Positions 1 to 8,891 of a stretch of 64,000 bases of DNA are shown piece by piece. The stretch comes from Mycobacterium attenuatum (GTDB lineage: Bacteria > Actinomycetota > Actinomycetes > Mycobacteriales > Mycobacteriaceae): contig NZ_UPHT01000073.1 of the NCBI RefSeq assembly GCF_900566085.1, positions 151,072-215,071 of the forward strand. The letters run 5' to 3'. The notes below the pieces were generated by a model. It was given only the letters and a program-made list of their open reading frames with translations, was not told the origin of the DNA and searched no databases. The stretch's first letter is position 1, and each line of letters starts with the position of its first letter. Both the position numbers and the translations under genes were made by a program.

Positions 1-110
1 CGACTCGCCTTCGCTGAGGCCTGTACTCTGGCCGGCGCTGGTGGGCATGTGAGCATGCTACTGAGGCCACGCAACCAACCACCGCGTGCTTGCAGACAGC
101 TCGCCGGGGA

Positions 111-135
111 CCATCCCCTACCATCCCCGACCATC
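111..135. repeat. Short 10-bp tandem repeat upstream of chaA
   Basis: Two and a half copies of a 10-bp unit beginning CCATCCCC lie about 65-90 bp before the chaA start. The copies differ at one or two bases. The role is unknown; a period of 10 bp keeps each copy on the same face of the helix, but this may simply be slippage in GC-rich DNA. Confidence 0.5.
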
Positions 136-200
136 GTGTCGGCCCGGCACGCAGCAACCGCTGATCGGCCGGCCGGTGCCATCGGCAAGAATGGCGCTCG

Positions 201-1283
201 ATGCTGAAACGCGTGCCCTGGAGCGTGGTGGCGCCGGTGCTTGCGTTCATCGCACTGGTATTGACGTGGGGCCACAAAATCGGCCCACTGCTGGGCCTGC
301 TGGTGGCGGTGCTGCTGGCCGGTGCTGTGCTGGCCGCGGTCCATCACGCCGAAGTGGTCGCGCACCGGGTCGGAGAGCCGTTCGGGTCATTGGTGTTGGC
401 GGTCGCGGTGACTGTGATCGAGGTGGCCCTCATTGTCACGCTGATGGCCAGCGGGGGTCACGAGACAGCCACCCTGGCCCGCGACACCGTGTTCGCCGCG
501 GTCATGATCACTACGAATGGAATCGCCGGGCTGGCGCTGCTGCTCGGCTCCCGCCGCTACGGCGTGACACTGTTCAACGACCAGGGCAGCGGTGCCGCAC
601 TGGCCATGGTGACCACCTTGGCGGCGTTGAGTCTCGTGCTGCCCACGTTTACCACCAGCAAACCGGGGCCGGAGTTTTCACCCAGCCAGCTTGCGTTCGC
701 CGCTGTCGCGTCGCTGGGCTTGTACCTGCTTTTTGTATTCACTCAGACGGTCCGCCATCGAGATTTCTTTTTGCCAGTTGCCCAAAAGGGCGTCGAAGAC
801 GATGACGGCCATGCGGACCCTCCGAGCATCCGCGTGGCACTGCGCAGTCTCGGGGTACTGCTGGTCGCGCTGGTGACAGTGGTGGGTCTGGCCAAGGTGG
901 AATCGCCGATCATCGAGCGCGCCGTCGCGGCGGTCGGCTTCCCGCCGTCGTTTGTCGGCGTGGTGATTGCCATGTTGGTACTGCTCCCCGAGACCCTGGC
1001 CGCAGCGCGCGCCGCGCGGCAGGGCCGCCTGCAGATCAGTCTGAACCTGGCCTACGGCTCGGCGATGGCCAGCATTGGGCTGACAATTCCGACGATCGCC
1101 CTGGCCTCGCTGTGGCTCAGCGGCCCGTTGCTACTCGGTCTCGGCCCGACCCAGCTGGTGCTGCTGATCCTGACCGTCGCGGTCAGCATGCTGACCGTGG
1201 TGCCGGGCCGGGCCACCCGCCTGGAAGGTGAGGTGCACTTGGTACTGCTGGCCGCTTATGTGTTTCTGTCGATCGTCCCCTGA
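201..1283 (+). CDS. chaA: Ca2+/H+ (cation/proton) antiporter ChaA
   Basis: A 360-residue integral membrane protein, matching the length I recall for Rv1607. It is a long run of hydrophobic helices split into two halves by a charged loop near residues 195-208 (acidic, EDDDGH), the usual inverted-repeat layout of CaCA-family exchangers. Acidic helix motifs typical of the family occur in both halves, for example VTVIEVALIV near residue 70 and VLLPETLAAAR near residue 260, where the glutamates would bind the cation. The expected role is export of Ca2+ or Na+ in exchange for protons at the plasma membrane. The ATG at 201 fits the homologue length; no strong Shine-Dalgarno is visible. Next to it on the opposite strand is bcpB, with only 7 bp between the convergent stops. 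Confidence 0.9.
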   Translation: MLKRVPWSVVAPVLAFIALVLTWGHKIGPLLGLLVAVLLAGAVLAAVHHAEVVAHRVGEPFGSLVLAVAVTVIEVALIVTLMASGGHETATLARDTVFAAVMITTNGIAGLALLLGSRRYGVTLFNDQGSGAALAMVTTLAALSLVLPTFTTSKPGPEFSPSQLAFAAVASLGLYLLFVFTQTVRHRDFFLPVAQKGVEDDDGHADPPSIRVALRSLGVLLVALVTVVGLAKVESPIIERAVAAVGFPPSFVGVVIAMLVLLPETLAAARAARQGRLQISLNLAYGSAMASIGLTIPTIALASLWLSGPLLLGLGPTQLVLLILTVAVSMLTVVPGRATRLEGEVHLVLLAAYVFLSIVP

Positions 1284-1290
1284 AGCGGCG

Positions 1291-1749
1291 TCAGGACCGG
1301 GCGCGCAGGGTCGCCAACGCCTTGTCGGCGTGAGTGTCCATGCTGAATTCACTGGAGATGACGTCAAGCACCGTGCGGTCGGTGTCGATGACGAAAGTGG
1401 TGCGTTTGACCGGCAGCAACTTGCCGAGCAAACCGCGTTTGACACCGAATTGGGTGGCGACGGCGCCGTCGGTGTCCGACAGCAGCGGGTAATCGAAGTG
1501 CTGCATGTCGGCGAACTTGGCCTGCTTGTGGACGGGGTCGGCGCTGATGCCGACCCGGGCGGCGCCAACGGCGGCGAACTCTGCCGCCAAGTCGCGGAAG
1601 TGACAGGCTTCCTTGGTGCAGCCCGGCGTCATTGCCGCGGGATAGAAGAACAGAACCACCGGTCCGTCGGACAGCAGCGTGCTGAGCTTGCGAGGCGAGC
1701 CGGTCTGATCGGGAAGCTCGAAATCGGCCACGGTGTCACCAGTTTTCAT
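1291..1749 (-). CDS. bcpB: Peroxiredoxin, bacterioferritin comigratory protein type
   Basis: A 152-residue thiol peroxidase of the BCP/PrxQ branch that reduces hydrogen and organic peroxides in the cytoplasm. Peroxidatic Cys44 sits in the family motif TPGCTKEAC and Cys49, five residues on, is the likely resolving cysteine, so an intramolecular disulfide is expected. The thioredoxin-fold strand VVLFFYP precedes the motif and the late FVID strand is present. The frame stays open upstream to 1854, but the ATG at 1749 gives the normal start MKTGDTVADFELPDQ and a length near the 154 residues recalled for Rv1608c. It is convergent with chaA and divergent from the PPE gene. Confidence 0.92.
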   Translation of the reverse strand: MKTGDTVADFELPDQTGSPRKLSTLLSDGPVVLFFYPAAMTPGCTKEACHFRDLAAEFAAVGAARVGISADPVHKQAKFADMQHFDYPLLSDTDGAVATQFGVKRGLLGKLLPVKRTTFVIDTDRTVLDVISSEFSMDTHADKALATLRARS

Positions 1750-1946
1750 GGCCGTCAGGCTACGCTCAGCGGCCGCCCACTGGCCGGCTTGCCCCCAGAC
1801 ACCCGGCGCTGGATCCGACCATTGAGCACGCTTTACCCACGGGTGGTCGAGCACGTTTATCGGCAGGTGCCGGGGAGCTGAATACGTGTCGAGGGGAGGC
1901 GGCCGCCGCCGTCGGAAGATTTTTCAGAAAGGCCCGACAAGTTTGC

Positions 1947-1977
1947 TGACAATCGAGATATGGGCGCGCGATTGTCA
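1947..1977. promoter_or_regulatory. Perfect 9-bp inverted repeat, operator-like
   Basis: TGACAATCG (1947-1955) and its exact reverse complement CGATTGTCA (1969-1977) are separated by 13 bp. Arm centres are 22 bp apart, about two helical turns, as for a dimeric repressor site. It lies in the 330-bp divergent region between bcpB and the PPE gene, about 105 bp before the latter. The spacer is too long and the run-out too T-poor for a terminator. Which regulator would bind is unknown. Confidence 0.5.
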
Positions 1978-2078
1978 TAAAGTTTTGGTACCGAACTGCT
2001 CGCGTCAATGGGGAGCGCCACGGTCGTCACCGTGGATTGGGGGGTCAGCCCGGGCAGGCCACCTAAGAAGGGACGGCT

Positions 2079-3491
2079 GTGATGAATTTTTCGGTATTGC
2101 CTCCGGAGATCAATTCGCTGCGGATGTTCGCCGGTGCGGGGCCGGGGCCGATGCTCTCGGCCGCTGCGGCCTGGGATGGGTTGGCCGCCGAGTTGCAGGG
2201 CGCGGCCAGCTCATTTTCGTCGGTAACCGCGGACCTGGCGGGCGCTGCCTGGCAGGGTCCGGCGTCGACGGCGATGGCAGCCGCGGCCGCACCCTACGCG
2301 GGGTGGCTGAGCGTGGCGGCGACGCAGGCGGCGGGAGCTGCCGGACAGGCCCGGGCGATGGTCAGCGCGTTCGAGGCCGCGCAGGCGGCCACGGTGCAAC
2401 CGCTGCTGGTGGCGCTCAACCGCAATGCGTTCGTGCGGATGGTGCTGACGAATTGGTTCGGGCAGAACTGCCCCGCGATCGCCGGTGCCGAAGCCGAGTA
2501 TGAGCAGATGTGGGCACAGGACGTGTCCGCCATGGCCGGCTATCACGGCTGCGCCTCGGCGGTGGCCGCGCGGCTGACCCCGTTTCAGCGGATGCTGCAA
2601 AGCCTGCCCGGCCAGGTCAGTGCATCCGTCCCGGCGGCCGCCCCGGCGGGTCCGGACATCGCCTTGTCGATGTTCGGGACGACGCTGTTCCAGTCGGGCA
2701 CGGCGCACGCCACCTCCGGTTTCGGGGGTGTTGCGCTTGCCGTCGGCGCCAACAGCAACGCCACCGCCAACACCACCATGCTCACCCCGGGCTTAGGTTC
2801 CTTTGCCACTGCCATCGGCAACAACAACACTGCCGTGGCCAACGGCACCCTGTGCACGGCAACCGTGGTGGGCAACAACAGCAACGCCACCGGCGGCTTC
2901 GGCGGGATCGGCAGCACCGCCTTCGTCACCGGCGACCACTCCGGAGCTTCCGCCGGGTTCAGCAATCGCGACTTCGGCAATCTCGCCGCCGTCTCCGGCA
3001 ACTACAGCTCGGCACTTGCCGGGTCCGGCAGCGGCAACGCGGCCGTGGCTTTCGGAAACGAGAACACAGTGAGGGCCGGCGGGAACCCCGGTATCGCCGG
3101 CGCACCCGGCAGCAACCTCAACTTCGGTTTCGCTCAGGGTACCGGCAACGAAGTCTCGGCTGGCACCCTGAACCCGAGCTCCAGCAACGCCAACGTCGCG
3201 GGTGTCCTGCTCGCCAACCACGCCTTTGCCAGCTCTGGTGACGGCAATGCCAACATAGCCACCGTCCTGTCCGGCACCGGCGGCTCCGCGCACGCCGCCA
3301 ATGGCAATGCCAACCTGGCCACCGTCGTCGCCGGCACCGGCTGTTCCGCCCACGCCGGCTCTGGCAACCTCAACGCGGCCGGGGTCTCGGGGTTGCTACC
3401 TTTCACCAATAACCTCACGTCGTCGGCTACCGGCGGCTTTGCCAGCAGCTTCAAGTTCTTGCCGCCGGCCTTGGATCCGTTCGGGCCGTAG
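2079..3491 (+). CDS. PPE family protein with repeat-rich, adhesin-head-like C-terminal half
   Basis: 470 residues from GTG 2079 (ATG at 2082 also possible; the AAGAAGG at 2065-2072 serves either). Residues 1-175 form a PPE domain: LPPEIN at 7-12, a WQG (WxG) turn at 58-60, and a long Ala-rich helical pair. There is no PPE-SVP or MPTR signature. From about residue 217 the protein is built of 15-residue units of the pattern xxAxxxGNNSxAxAx (217-231, 241-255, 259-273, 279-293, 301-315, 320-334), then 20-residue units beginning NANxATV (370-389, 390-409, 410-429). PPE proteins are normally exported by type VII secretion with a PE partner; no PE gene is adjacent. It lies 63 bp before trpE on the same strand. 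I do not recall a PPE gene at this place in H37Rv, so it looks like a lineage-specific insertion. Confidence 0.88.
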   Translation: MMNFSVLPPEINSLRMFAGAGPGPMLSAAAAWDGLAAELQGAASSFSSVTADLAGAAWQGPASTAMAAAAAPYAGWLSVAATQAAGAAGQARAMVSAFEAAQAATVQPLLVALNRNAFVRMVLTNWFGQNCPAIAGAEAEYEQMWAQDVSAMAGYHGCASAVAARLTPFQRMLQSLPGQVSASVPAAAPAGPDIALSMFGTTLFQSGTAHATSGFGGVALAVGANSNATANTTMLTPGLGSFATAIGNNNTAVANGTLCTATVVGNNSNATGGFGGIGSTAFVTGDHSGASAGFSNRDFGNLAAVSGNYSSALAGSGSGNAAVAFGNENTVRAGGNPGIAGAPGSNLNFGFAQGTGNEVSAGTLNPSSSNANVAGVLLANHAFASSGDGNANIATVLSGTGGSAHAANGNANLATVVAGTGCSAHAGSGNLNAAGVSGLLPFTNNLTSSATGGFASSFKFLPPALDPFGP

Positions 3492-3554
3492 CAGGGGTTT
3501 TCCTCGCCGCCAGGTCAGGCGGGTGCTGATCCGCGAATCTGGTTGGATGGGTCG

Positions 3555-5159
3555 GTGCGTGCCAACCTTGCGACCACGACCACGAGGGCGGACTTTCGCG
3601 TGCTGGCGGCAGAGCACCGCGTGGTTCCGGTGACTCGCAAGGTCTTGGCCGACAGCGAGACTCCGCTGTCGGCGTACCGCAAACTTGCCGCCAACCGGCC
3701 GGGGACGTTCCTGCTCGAGTCAGCCGAGAACGGCCGGTCGTGGTCGCGGTGGTCTTTCATCGGGGCCGGGGCGCCAACAGCGTTGACGGTGCGTGACGGC
3801 GAAGCGGTGTGGCTGGGCACCGCCCCGAAGGACGCCCCGACCGGAGGGGACCCACTGCGGGCGCTGCAGGCCACCCTGGACCTTCTCGCCACCTCGGCGC
3901 CCGGTCAGTCCGAACCCGGTTTTCCGCCACTGTCGGGCGGCATGGTCGGCTTTTTCGCCTATGACATGGTGCGGCGCCTCGAACGGTTGCCCGAACTGGC
4001 TGTCGACGATTTGCAGCTTCCGGACATGCTGCTGCTACTGGCCACCGATGTTGCCGCCGTCGACCACCACGAGGGCACCATCACCTTGATCGCCAACGCG
4101 GTGAATTGGAACGGCACCGACGAGCACGTCGACTGGGCCTACGACGACGCGGTCGCGCGGCTGGACGTGATGACCGCGGCCTTGGGTCAACCGCTACCGT
4201 CCACGGTTGCGACATTCAGCACGCCCGAGCCGCATTACCGAGCGCAGCGCACGGTCGAAGAGTACGGCGCGATCGTCGAGTATCTGGTGGCGCAAATCGC
4301 TGCCGGTGAGGCCTTCCAGGTGGTGCCCTCGCAGCGCTTCGAGATGGACACCGACGTCGATCCGATCGATGTCTACCGGATCCTGCGGGTAACCAACCCC
4401 AGCCCCTACATGTATCTGCTTCAGATCCCGAATAGTGCTGGCGCAGTCGATTTTTCGATCGTCGGATCCAGCCCGGAGGCGCTGGTCACCGTCCATGAGG
4501 GCCGAGCGACAACGCACCCCATCGCGGGGACCAGGTGGCGGGGAACCACCGACGAAGAGGATCAGTTGCTGGAAAAGGAGCTGCTGTCCGACGACAAAGA
4601 ACTCGCTGAGCACCTGATGCTGGTCGACTTGGGCCGCAACGACCTTGGCCGGGTCTGCATGCCGGGTACGGTTCGCGTCGAGGACTACAGCCACATCGAA
4701 CGCTATAGCCACGTCATGCATTTGGTGTCGACGGTGACCGGCCTGCTGGACCAGGGCCACACCGCGCTGGACGCGGTGACTGCCTGCTTCCCCGCTGGCA
4801 CGCTATCGGGTGCACCCAAGGTGCGGGCGATGGAGTTGATCGAAGAAGTCGAGAAGACGCGCCGCGGCTTGTACGGCGGCGTGGTCGGATACCTCGACTT
4901 CGCCGGCAACGCCGACTTCGCGATCGCCATCCGCACCGCGCTGATGCGCAACGGCACGGCCTACGTGCAGGCCGGCGGCGGGGTCGTGGCCGATTCCAAC
5001 GGGCCCTACGAATACAACGAGGCCCGGAACAAGGCGCGGGCGGTGTTGAACGCGATCGCCGCCGCCGAGACGCTGGCCAGTCCGAACTTCAGTCCCGCGG
5101 CCATGCCGGGCATGCAGCGGTCCGATCATGGCCCGACCAGGGCGTGCCGCCGTGACTGA
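3555..5159 (+). CDS. trpE: Anthranilate synthase component I
   Basis: Makes anthranilate from chorismate, using ammonia released by a TrpG partner that is not encoded here, as the first committed step of tryptophan synthesis. The N-terminal half carries the feedback region with LLESAENG (residues about 46-53). The C-terminal chorismate-binding domain shows the family motifs [29 protein letters not shown] and [14 protein letters not shown], and the late [18 protein letters not shown] 3555 gives 534 residues and matches the M. tuberculosis N-terminus; a TTG at 3543 is in frame but adds nothing conserved. The C-terminus is about 18 residues longer than the 516-residue M. tuberculosis protein and divergent after AETLAS. 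The stop overlaps the next gene by 8 bp, so translation is probably coupled. Confidence 0.96.
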   Translation: MRANLATTTTRADFRVLAAEHRVVPVTRKVLADSETPLSAYRKLAANRPGTFLLESAENGRSWSRWSFIGAGAPTALTVRDGEAVWLGTAPKDAPTGGDPLRALQATLDLLATSAPGQSEPGFPPLSGGMVGFFAYDMVRRLERLPELAVDDLQLPDMLLLLATDVAAVDHHEGTITLIANAVNWNGTDEHVDWAYDDAVARLDVMTAALGQPLPSTVATFSTPEPHYRAQRTVEEYGAIVEYLVAQIAAGEAFQVVPSQRFEMDTDVDPIDVYRILRVTNPSPYMYLLQIPNSAGAVDFSIVGSSPEALVTVHEGRATTHPIAGTRWRGTTDEEDQLLEKELLSDDKELAEHLMLVDLGRNDLGRVCMPGTVRVEDYSHIERYSHVMHLVSTVTGLLDQGHTALDAVTACFPAGTLSGAPKVRAMELIEEVEKTRRGLYGGVVGYLDFAGNADFAIAIRTALMRNGTAYVQAGGGVVADSNGPYEYNEARNKARAVLNAIAAAETLASPNFSPAAMPGMQRSDHGPTRACRRD

Positions 5160-5799
5160 CTCCGGGCCGCTGCGGTCCCGCCGGCTCAGGATCGGGTTGG
5201 CCCAACTGCTGCTGGTGATTGCTGCCGGGGCGTTGTGGGTCGCTTCGCGGCTGCCATGGGTTGTCATTCGATCGTTCGACGGGTTGGGGCCGCCTCGGCA
5301 GGTGACCCTGACGGGCGCAACCTGGTCGACTGCGCTGCTGCCGGTCGCGATGCTGCTGCTGGCAGCGGCGGTGGCGGCACTCGCCGTGCGCGGCTGGCCA
5401 CTGCGGATGCTGGCCGCTCTGCTGGCGGCAGCGAGCTTCGCGGTCGGTTATCTCGGTATCAGTGTGTGGGTGATTCCCGATGTCGCGGCTCGCGGCGCCG
5501 AACTCGCCCACGTCCCGTTGACCACCCTGGTAGGCAGCGGTCGGCACTACTGGGGTGCCGCGGTCGCGGTGGGCGCCGCGGTGTGCATCCTGGTCGCAGC
5601 CGCTGTGTTGATGCGCTCCGCGTCGATGGACCGGTCAGCTCATCCGGGCACCACCAAATACGCCGGACCTGCGGTGCGCCAGTCGGCGGCGCACCGTGAC
5701 GACGACGGACCCATGTCGGAACGAATGATTTGGGATGCCCTTGACCACGGTGTGGACCCCACCGACCGACTGCACGGGTCTGACACCGAGGGTCGGTGA
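5152..5799 (+). CDS. Trp-operon-associated membrane protein
   Basis: A 215-residue protein of the actinobacterial trp-associated transmembrane family (Rv1610 orthologue, as recalled). Four hydrophobic segments are visible: about residues 12-32, 54-72, 75-95 and 130-155. A hydrophilic tail follows, with the [11 protein letters not shown] and [18 protein letters not shown] segments that are typical of this family. The GTG at 5152 overlaps the trpE stop in the sequence GTGACTGA; an ATG at 5128 would add eight residues. Its biochemical role is not established. Because it always travels with trp genes, a role in aromatic amino acid handling at the membrane is a reasonable inference only. Confidence 0.85.
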   Translation: MTDSGPLRSRRLRIGLAQLLLVIAAGALWVASRLPWVVIRSFDGLGPPRQVTLTGATWSTALLPVAMLLLAAAVAALAVRGWPLRMLAALLAAASFAVGYLGISVWVIPDVAARGAELAHVPLTTLVGSGRHYWGAAVAVGAAVCILVAAAVLMRSASMDRSAHPGTTKYAGPAVRQSAAHRDDDGPMSERMIWDALDHGVDPTDRLHGSDTEGR

Positions 5800-5877
5800 C
5801 GAAGCCTGCGCCGAGGGCCGCTACCCTTCATGAACGTCATCGCAATCGGCTGCGGGGCGTGGGTCACGGTGGTGACG

Positions 5878-5917
5878 GTTGGAGACCGTCGGGGACCGTT
5901 GGAGACCGTTGGGAAAG
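5878..5917. repeat. 10-bp tandem repeat in the trpC leader
   Basis: Three copies and a degenerate fourth of the decamer GTTGGAGACC occupy 5878-5917. The second copy reads GTCGGGGACC and the fourth GTTGGGAAAG. The array ends where the purine-rich ribosome binding site of trpC begins. It lies in the only sizeable gap (130 bp) inside the trp block. A copy-number-variable element affecting trpC expression is possible but unproven. Confidence 0.7.
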
Positions 5918-5929
5918 GAAGCAGCAGGC

Positions 5930-6748
5930 ATGAGTCCGGCAACCGTGCTTGACTCCATCCTCGAGGGAGTCCGGGCCGACGTCGCCGCGCGCGAAGCACG
6001 TATCAGCCTGCCGGAGATCAAGGCGGCCGCGGCCGCCGCGCCACCGCCCCTCGACGTGATGGCCGCGCTGCGCGCCCCGGGTATCGGGGTGATCGCCGAA
6101 GTCAAGCGCGCCAGCCCGTCGGCGGGCTCGCTGGCGACCATCGCTGATCCGGCAAAGCTGGCCCGGGCCTACGAAGACGGAGGCGCCCGCATCATCAGCG
6201 TGCTGACCGAGGAGCGGCGCTTCCACGGTTCCCTCGTCGACCTGGACGCGGTGCGCGCGGCTGTCTCGATTCCGGTGTTACGCAAAGACTTTGTGGTGCA
6301 GCCCTATCAGATCCATGAAGCTCGTGCGCACGGCGCCGACATGCTGTTGCTCATCGTCGCGGCGTTGGACCAGTCGGCATTGGTGTCGATGCTGGACCGC
6401 ACCGAATCACTCGGGATGACCGCGCTGGTGGAAGTGCACACCGAGCAAGAAGCCGACCGGGCGCTGAAGGCCGGTGCCAAGGTGATCGGCGTCAATGCCC
6501 GTGACCTCACGACCCTGGAGGTCGACCGGGATTGCTTTGCGCGAATCGCTCCGGGGCTGCCCAGCAATGTAATCAGGATCGCCGAGTCCGGGGTGCGCGG
6601 CACCGGTGATCTGCTGGCGTACGCGGGTGCGGGCGCTGACGCCGTGCTGGTCGGTGAGGGTCTGGTCAAGAGCGGTGACCCGCGTGCGGCGGTTGCCGAT
6701 CTGGTCACTGCGGGCACCCACCCGTCCTGCCCGAAGCCGGCTCGTTAG
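5930..6748 (+). CDS. trpC: Indole-3-glycerol phosphate synthase
   Basis: Closes the indole ring by decarboxylating CdRP to indole-3-glycerol phosphate. The (beta/alpha)8 barrel shows the family signature [12 protein letters not shown] near residues 51-62 (catalytic Lys, substrate contacts), [12 protein letters not shown] near 120 (catalytic Lys), [14 protein letters not shown] near 190 (as VIGVNARDL) and [12 protein letters not shown] near 220. 272 residues equals the M. tuberculosis length. The ATG at 5930 follows a purine-rich GGGAAAGGAAG; upstream in-frame codons belong to the tandem-repeat leader and are unlikely to be translated. The monofunctional enzyme, not fused to TrpF, is usual for mycobacteria. 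Confidence 0.97.
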   Translation: MSPATVLDSILEGVRADVAAREARISLPEIKAAAAAAPPPLDVMAALRAPGIGVIAEVKRASPSAGSLATIADPAKLARAYEDGGARIISVLTEERRFHGSLVDLDAVRAAVSIPVLRKDFVVQPYQIHEARAHGADMLLLIVAALDQSALVSMLDRTESLGMTALVEVHTEQEADRALKAGAKVIGVNARDLTTLEVDRDCFARIAPGLPSNVIRIAESGVRGTGDLLAYAGAGADAVLVGEGLVKSGDPRAAVADLVTAGTHPSCPKPAR

Positions 6749-6783
6749 TCGTTGATGACCCGCGTGCACCTCGAGCGTCGGTG

Positions 6784-8082
6784 ATGGCAGACCTTTCGAC
6801 TCCGGGCCTTCCGCGCACGAGTGCCGCCGTCGCCGAACGGACCAGCCACGATCCTGACTCGGGCGGTCATTTCGGTGGCCACGGCGGTTCTGGCGGTTGG
6901 GGCGGCCGTTATGTCCCCGAGGCGCTGATGGCGGTGATCGAGGAAGTCACCGTCGCCTACGAGAAGGAACGCATCAACCAGGATTTCCTCGACACCCTGG
7001 ACAAGCTGCAAGCCAACTATGCCGGCCGGCCCTCGCCGCTCTATGAAGCCACCCGACTCAGCCAACACGCCGGCTCGGCGCGCATCTTTCTGAAGCGAGA
7101 AGACCTGAACCACACCGGTTCTCACAAAATCAACAACGTCCTCGGTCAGGCATTGCTGGCCCGCCGGATGGGCAAGTCCCGGGTGATCGCCGAGACGGGT
7201 GCCGGTCAGCACGGGGTAGCCACCGCCACCGCATGCGCGCTGCTGGGCCTGGACTGCGTGATCTACATGGGTGCCGTGGACACCGCGCGCCAGGCACTCA
7301 ACGTGGCCAGGATGCGACTTCTCGGCGCTGAGGTAGTTTCGGTGCAGACCGGTTCGCAGACACTCAAGGATGCCATCAACGAGGCGTTCCGCGACTGGGT
7401 CACCAACGCCGACAACACGTACTACTGCTTCGGCACGGCCGCCGGACCCCATCCCTTCCCCACCATGGTGCGTGACTTTCAGCGGATTATCGGTATGGAG
7501 GCACGCGTCCAGATCCGGGACCAGGCGGGCAGGTTGCCGGATGCGGTGGTGGCCTGCGTGGGCGGCGGATCCAATGCGATCGGAATCTTCCATGCGTTCC
7601 TCGACGATCCGGGGGTGCGGCTAGTCGGCTACGAGGCGGCCGGTGACGGCGTCGAAACCGGTCGGCACGCGGCAACATTCACCGGTGGTTCGCCCGGCGC
7701 CTTCCAGGGCTCGTTTTCCTATCTGTTGCAGGACGAAGACGGCCAGACCATCGAATCTCATTCGATCTCAGCAGGTCTGGACTATCCGGGAGTCGGCCCC
7801 GAACATGCGTGGCTCAAGGAATCTGGACGCGTCACCTATCAACCGATCACCGACTCGCAGGCGATGGAGGCGTTCGGGCTACTGTGCCGGACGGAGGGGA
7901 TCATCCCGGCTATCGAATCCGCGCACGCGGTGGCCGGTGCGCTCCAGCTGGGCGGTGAATTGGGAAGGGGTGCCGTCATTGTGGTCAATCTGTCGGGGCG
8001 CGGGGACAAGGATGTCGAGACGGCCGCCCGCTGGTTCGGTCTGCTGACACCCGGCGCCGGCGCGGACGGGTCTGTTGGGTGA
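6784..8082 (+). CDS. trpB: Tryptophan synthase beta subunit
   Basis: PLP enzyme that condenses indole with L-serine, working as an alpha2-beta2 complex with the next gene. 432 residues from ATG 6784 (a GTG codon directly precedes it). The PLP lysine lies in [17 protein letters not shown], and the phosphate-binding glycine loop is [29 protein letters not shown] and the catalytic glutamate-bearing GAGQHG region are intact, as is the C-terminal NLSGRGDKD. The first about 30 residues, rich in Gly and His, are variable among mycobacteria. The stop overlaps the trpA start as ATGA, so the two subunits are translationally coupled and probably made in equal amounts. Confidence 0.97.
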   Translation: MADLSTPGLPRTSAAVAERTSHDPDSGGHFGGHGGSGGWGGRYVPEALMAVIEEVTVAYEKERINQDFLDTLDKLQANYAGRPSPLYEATRLSQHAGSARIFLKREDLNHTGSHKINNVLGQALLARRMGKSRVIAETGAGQHGVATATACALLGLDCVIYMGAVDTARQALNVARMRLLGAEVVSVQTGSQTLKDAINEAFRDWVTNADNTYYCFGTAAGPHPFPTMVRDFQRIIGMEARVQIRDQAGRLPDAVVACVGGGSNAIGIFHAFLDDPGVRLVGYEAAGDGVETGRHAATFTGGSPGAFQGSFSYLLQDEDGQTIESHSISAGLDYPGVGPEHAWLKESGRVTYQPITDSQAMEAFGLLCRTEGIIPAIESAHAVAGALQLGGELGRGAVIVVNLSGRGDKDVETAARWFGLLTPGAGADGSVG

Positions 8083-8891
8083 TGACTGTCGAGCAGCGTG
8101 AAACCAGCAGGCTCGGGCCGCTTTTCGAGTCGTGCCGCACAGCTGGTCGCGCGGCGCTGATCGGCTATCTGCCCACCGGTTATCCCGATGTGCGCACGTC
8201 GGTGGATGCAATGACCGCGTTGGTCGAATCTGGTTGCGACATCATTGAAGTCGGTGTTCCGTATTCGGACCCGGGCATGGACGGACCCACCATCCAGCGG
8301 GCTACCGAGGCCGCATTGCGTGGGGGAGCACGCGTCCGCGATACCTTGGCCGCGGTCGAGGCGATCAGCGGGGCCGGTGGCAATGCCGTAGTGATGACGT
8401 ACTGGAACCCGGTGCTGCGCTACGGGGTCGACGCATTCGCCAGGGATCTGGCTGCGGCCGGCGGACAGGGCCTGATCACTCCTGACCTGATTCCCGACGA
8501 GGCGCAACCCTGGTTCGCCGCTTCCGACGAACATCGGTTGGACCGCATCTTTCTGGTGGCGCCGTCATCAACGCCCGAACGATTGGCGACCACGGTCAAG
8601 GCTTCGCGCGGGTTCGTCTATGCGGCGTCGACGATGGGGGTGACCGGGGCGCGTGACGTGGTTTCACAGGCTGCGCCCCAACTGGTGGGGAAGGTGAAAG
8701 CGGTGACGGACATACCGGTCGGGGTGGGGTTGGGGGTGCGGTCGCGCGAGCAGGCCGCGCAGATCGCACGTTATGCCGACGGCGTCATTGTCGGTTCGGC
8801 GTTGGTCTCGGCGCTTGGTGCGGGTCTGCCGAGCCTGCGCGCGCTGACCGACGAACTTGCCGCGGGTGTGCGCGAAAGGCCGGCGTCATGA
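8079..8891 (+). CDS. trpA: Tryptophan synthase alpha subunit
   Basis: Splits indole-3-glycerol phosphate to indole and glyceraldehyde 3-phosphate and channels indole to TrpB. 270 residues, the recalled M. tuberculosis length. The active-site glutamate is in [19 protein letters not shown] (residues about 48-66), where the following Asp of SDP is the second catalytic acid. The phosphate-binding strand [12 protein letters not shown] and the GVIVGSALV segment complete the barrel. It begins inside the trpB stop and ends with ATGA overlap into lgt, so the trp block runs without a gap into the lipoprotein gene. Confidence 0.97.
   Translation: MMTVEQRETSRLGPLFESCRTAGRAALIGYLPTGYPDVRTSVDAMTALVESGCDIIEVGVPYSDPGMDGPTIQRATEAALRGGARVRDTLAAVEAISGAGGNAVVMTYWNPVLRYGVDAFARDLAAAGGQGLITPDLIPDEAQPWFAASDEHRLDRIFLVAPSSTPERLATTVKASRGFVYAASTMGVTGARDVVSQAAPQLVGKVKAVTDIPVGVGLGVRSREQAAQIARYADGVIVGSALVSALGAGLPSLRALTDELAAGVRERPAS

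Noticed and set aside
3356..3940. Long frames on both strands around trpE start, including 3515-3892 minus
   Set aside because: They are shadows of trpE in GC-rich DNA with no domain content and poor third-position GC pattern.
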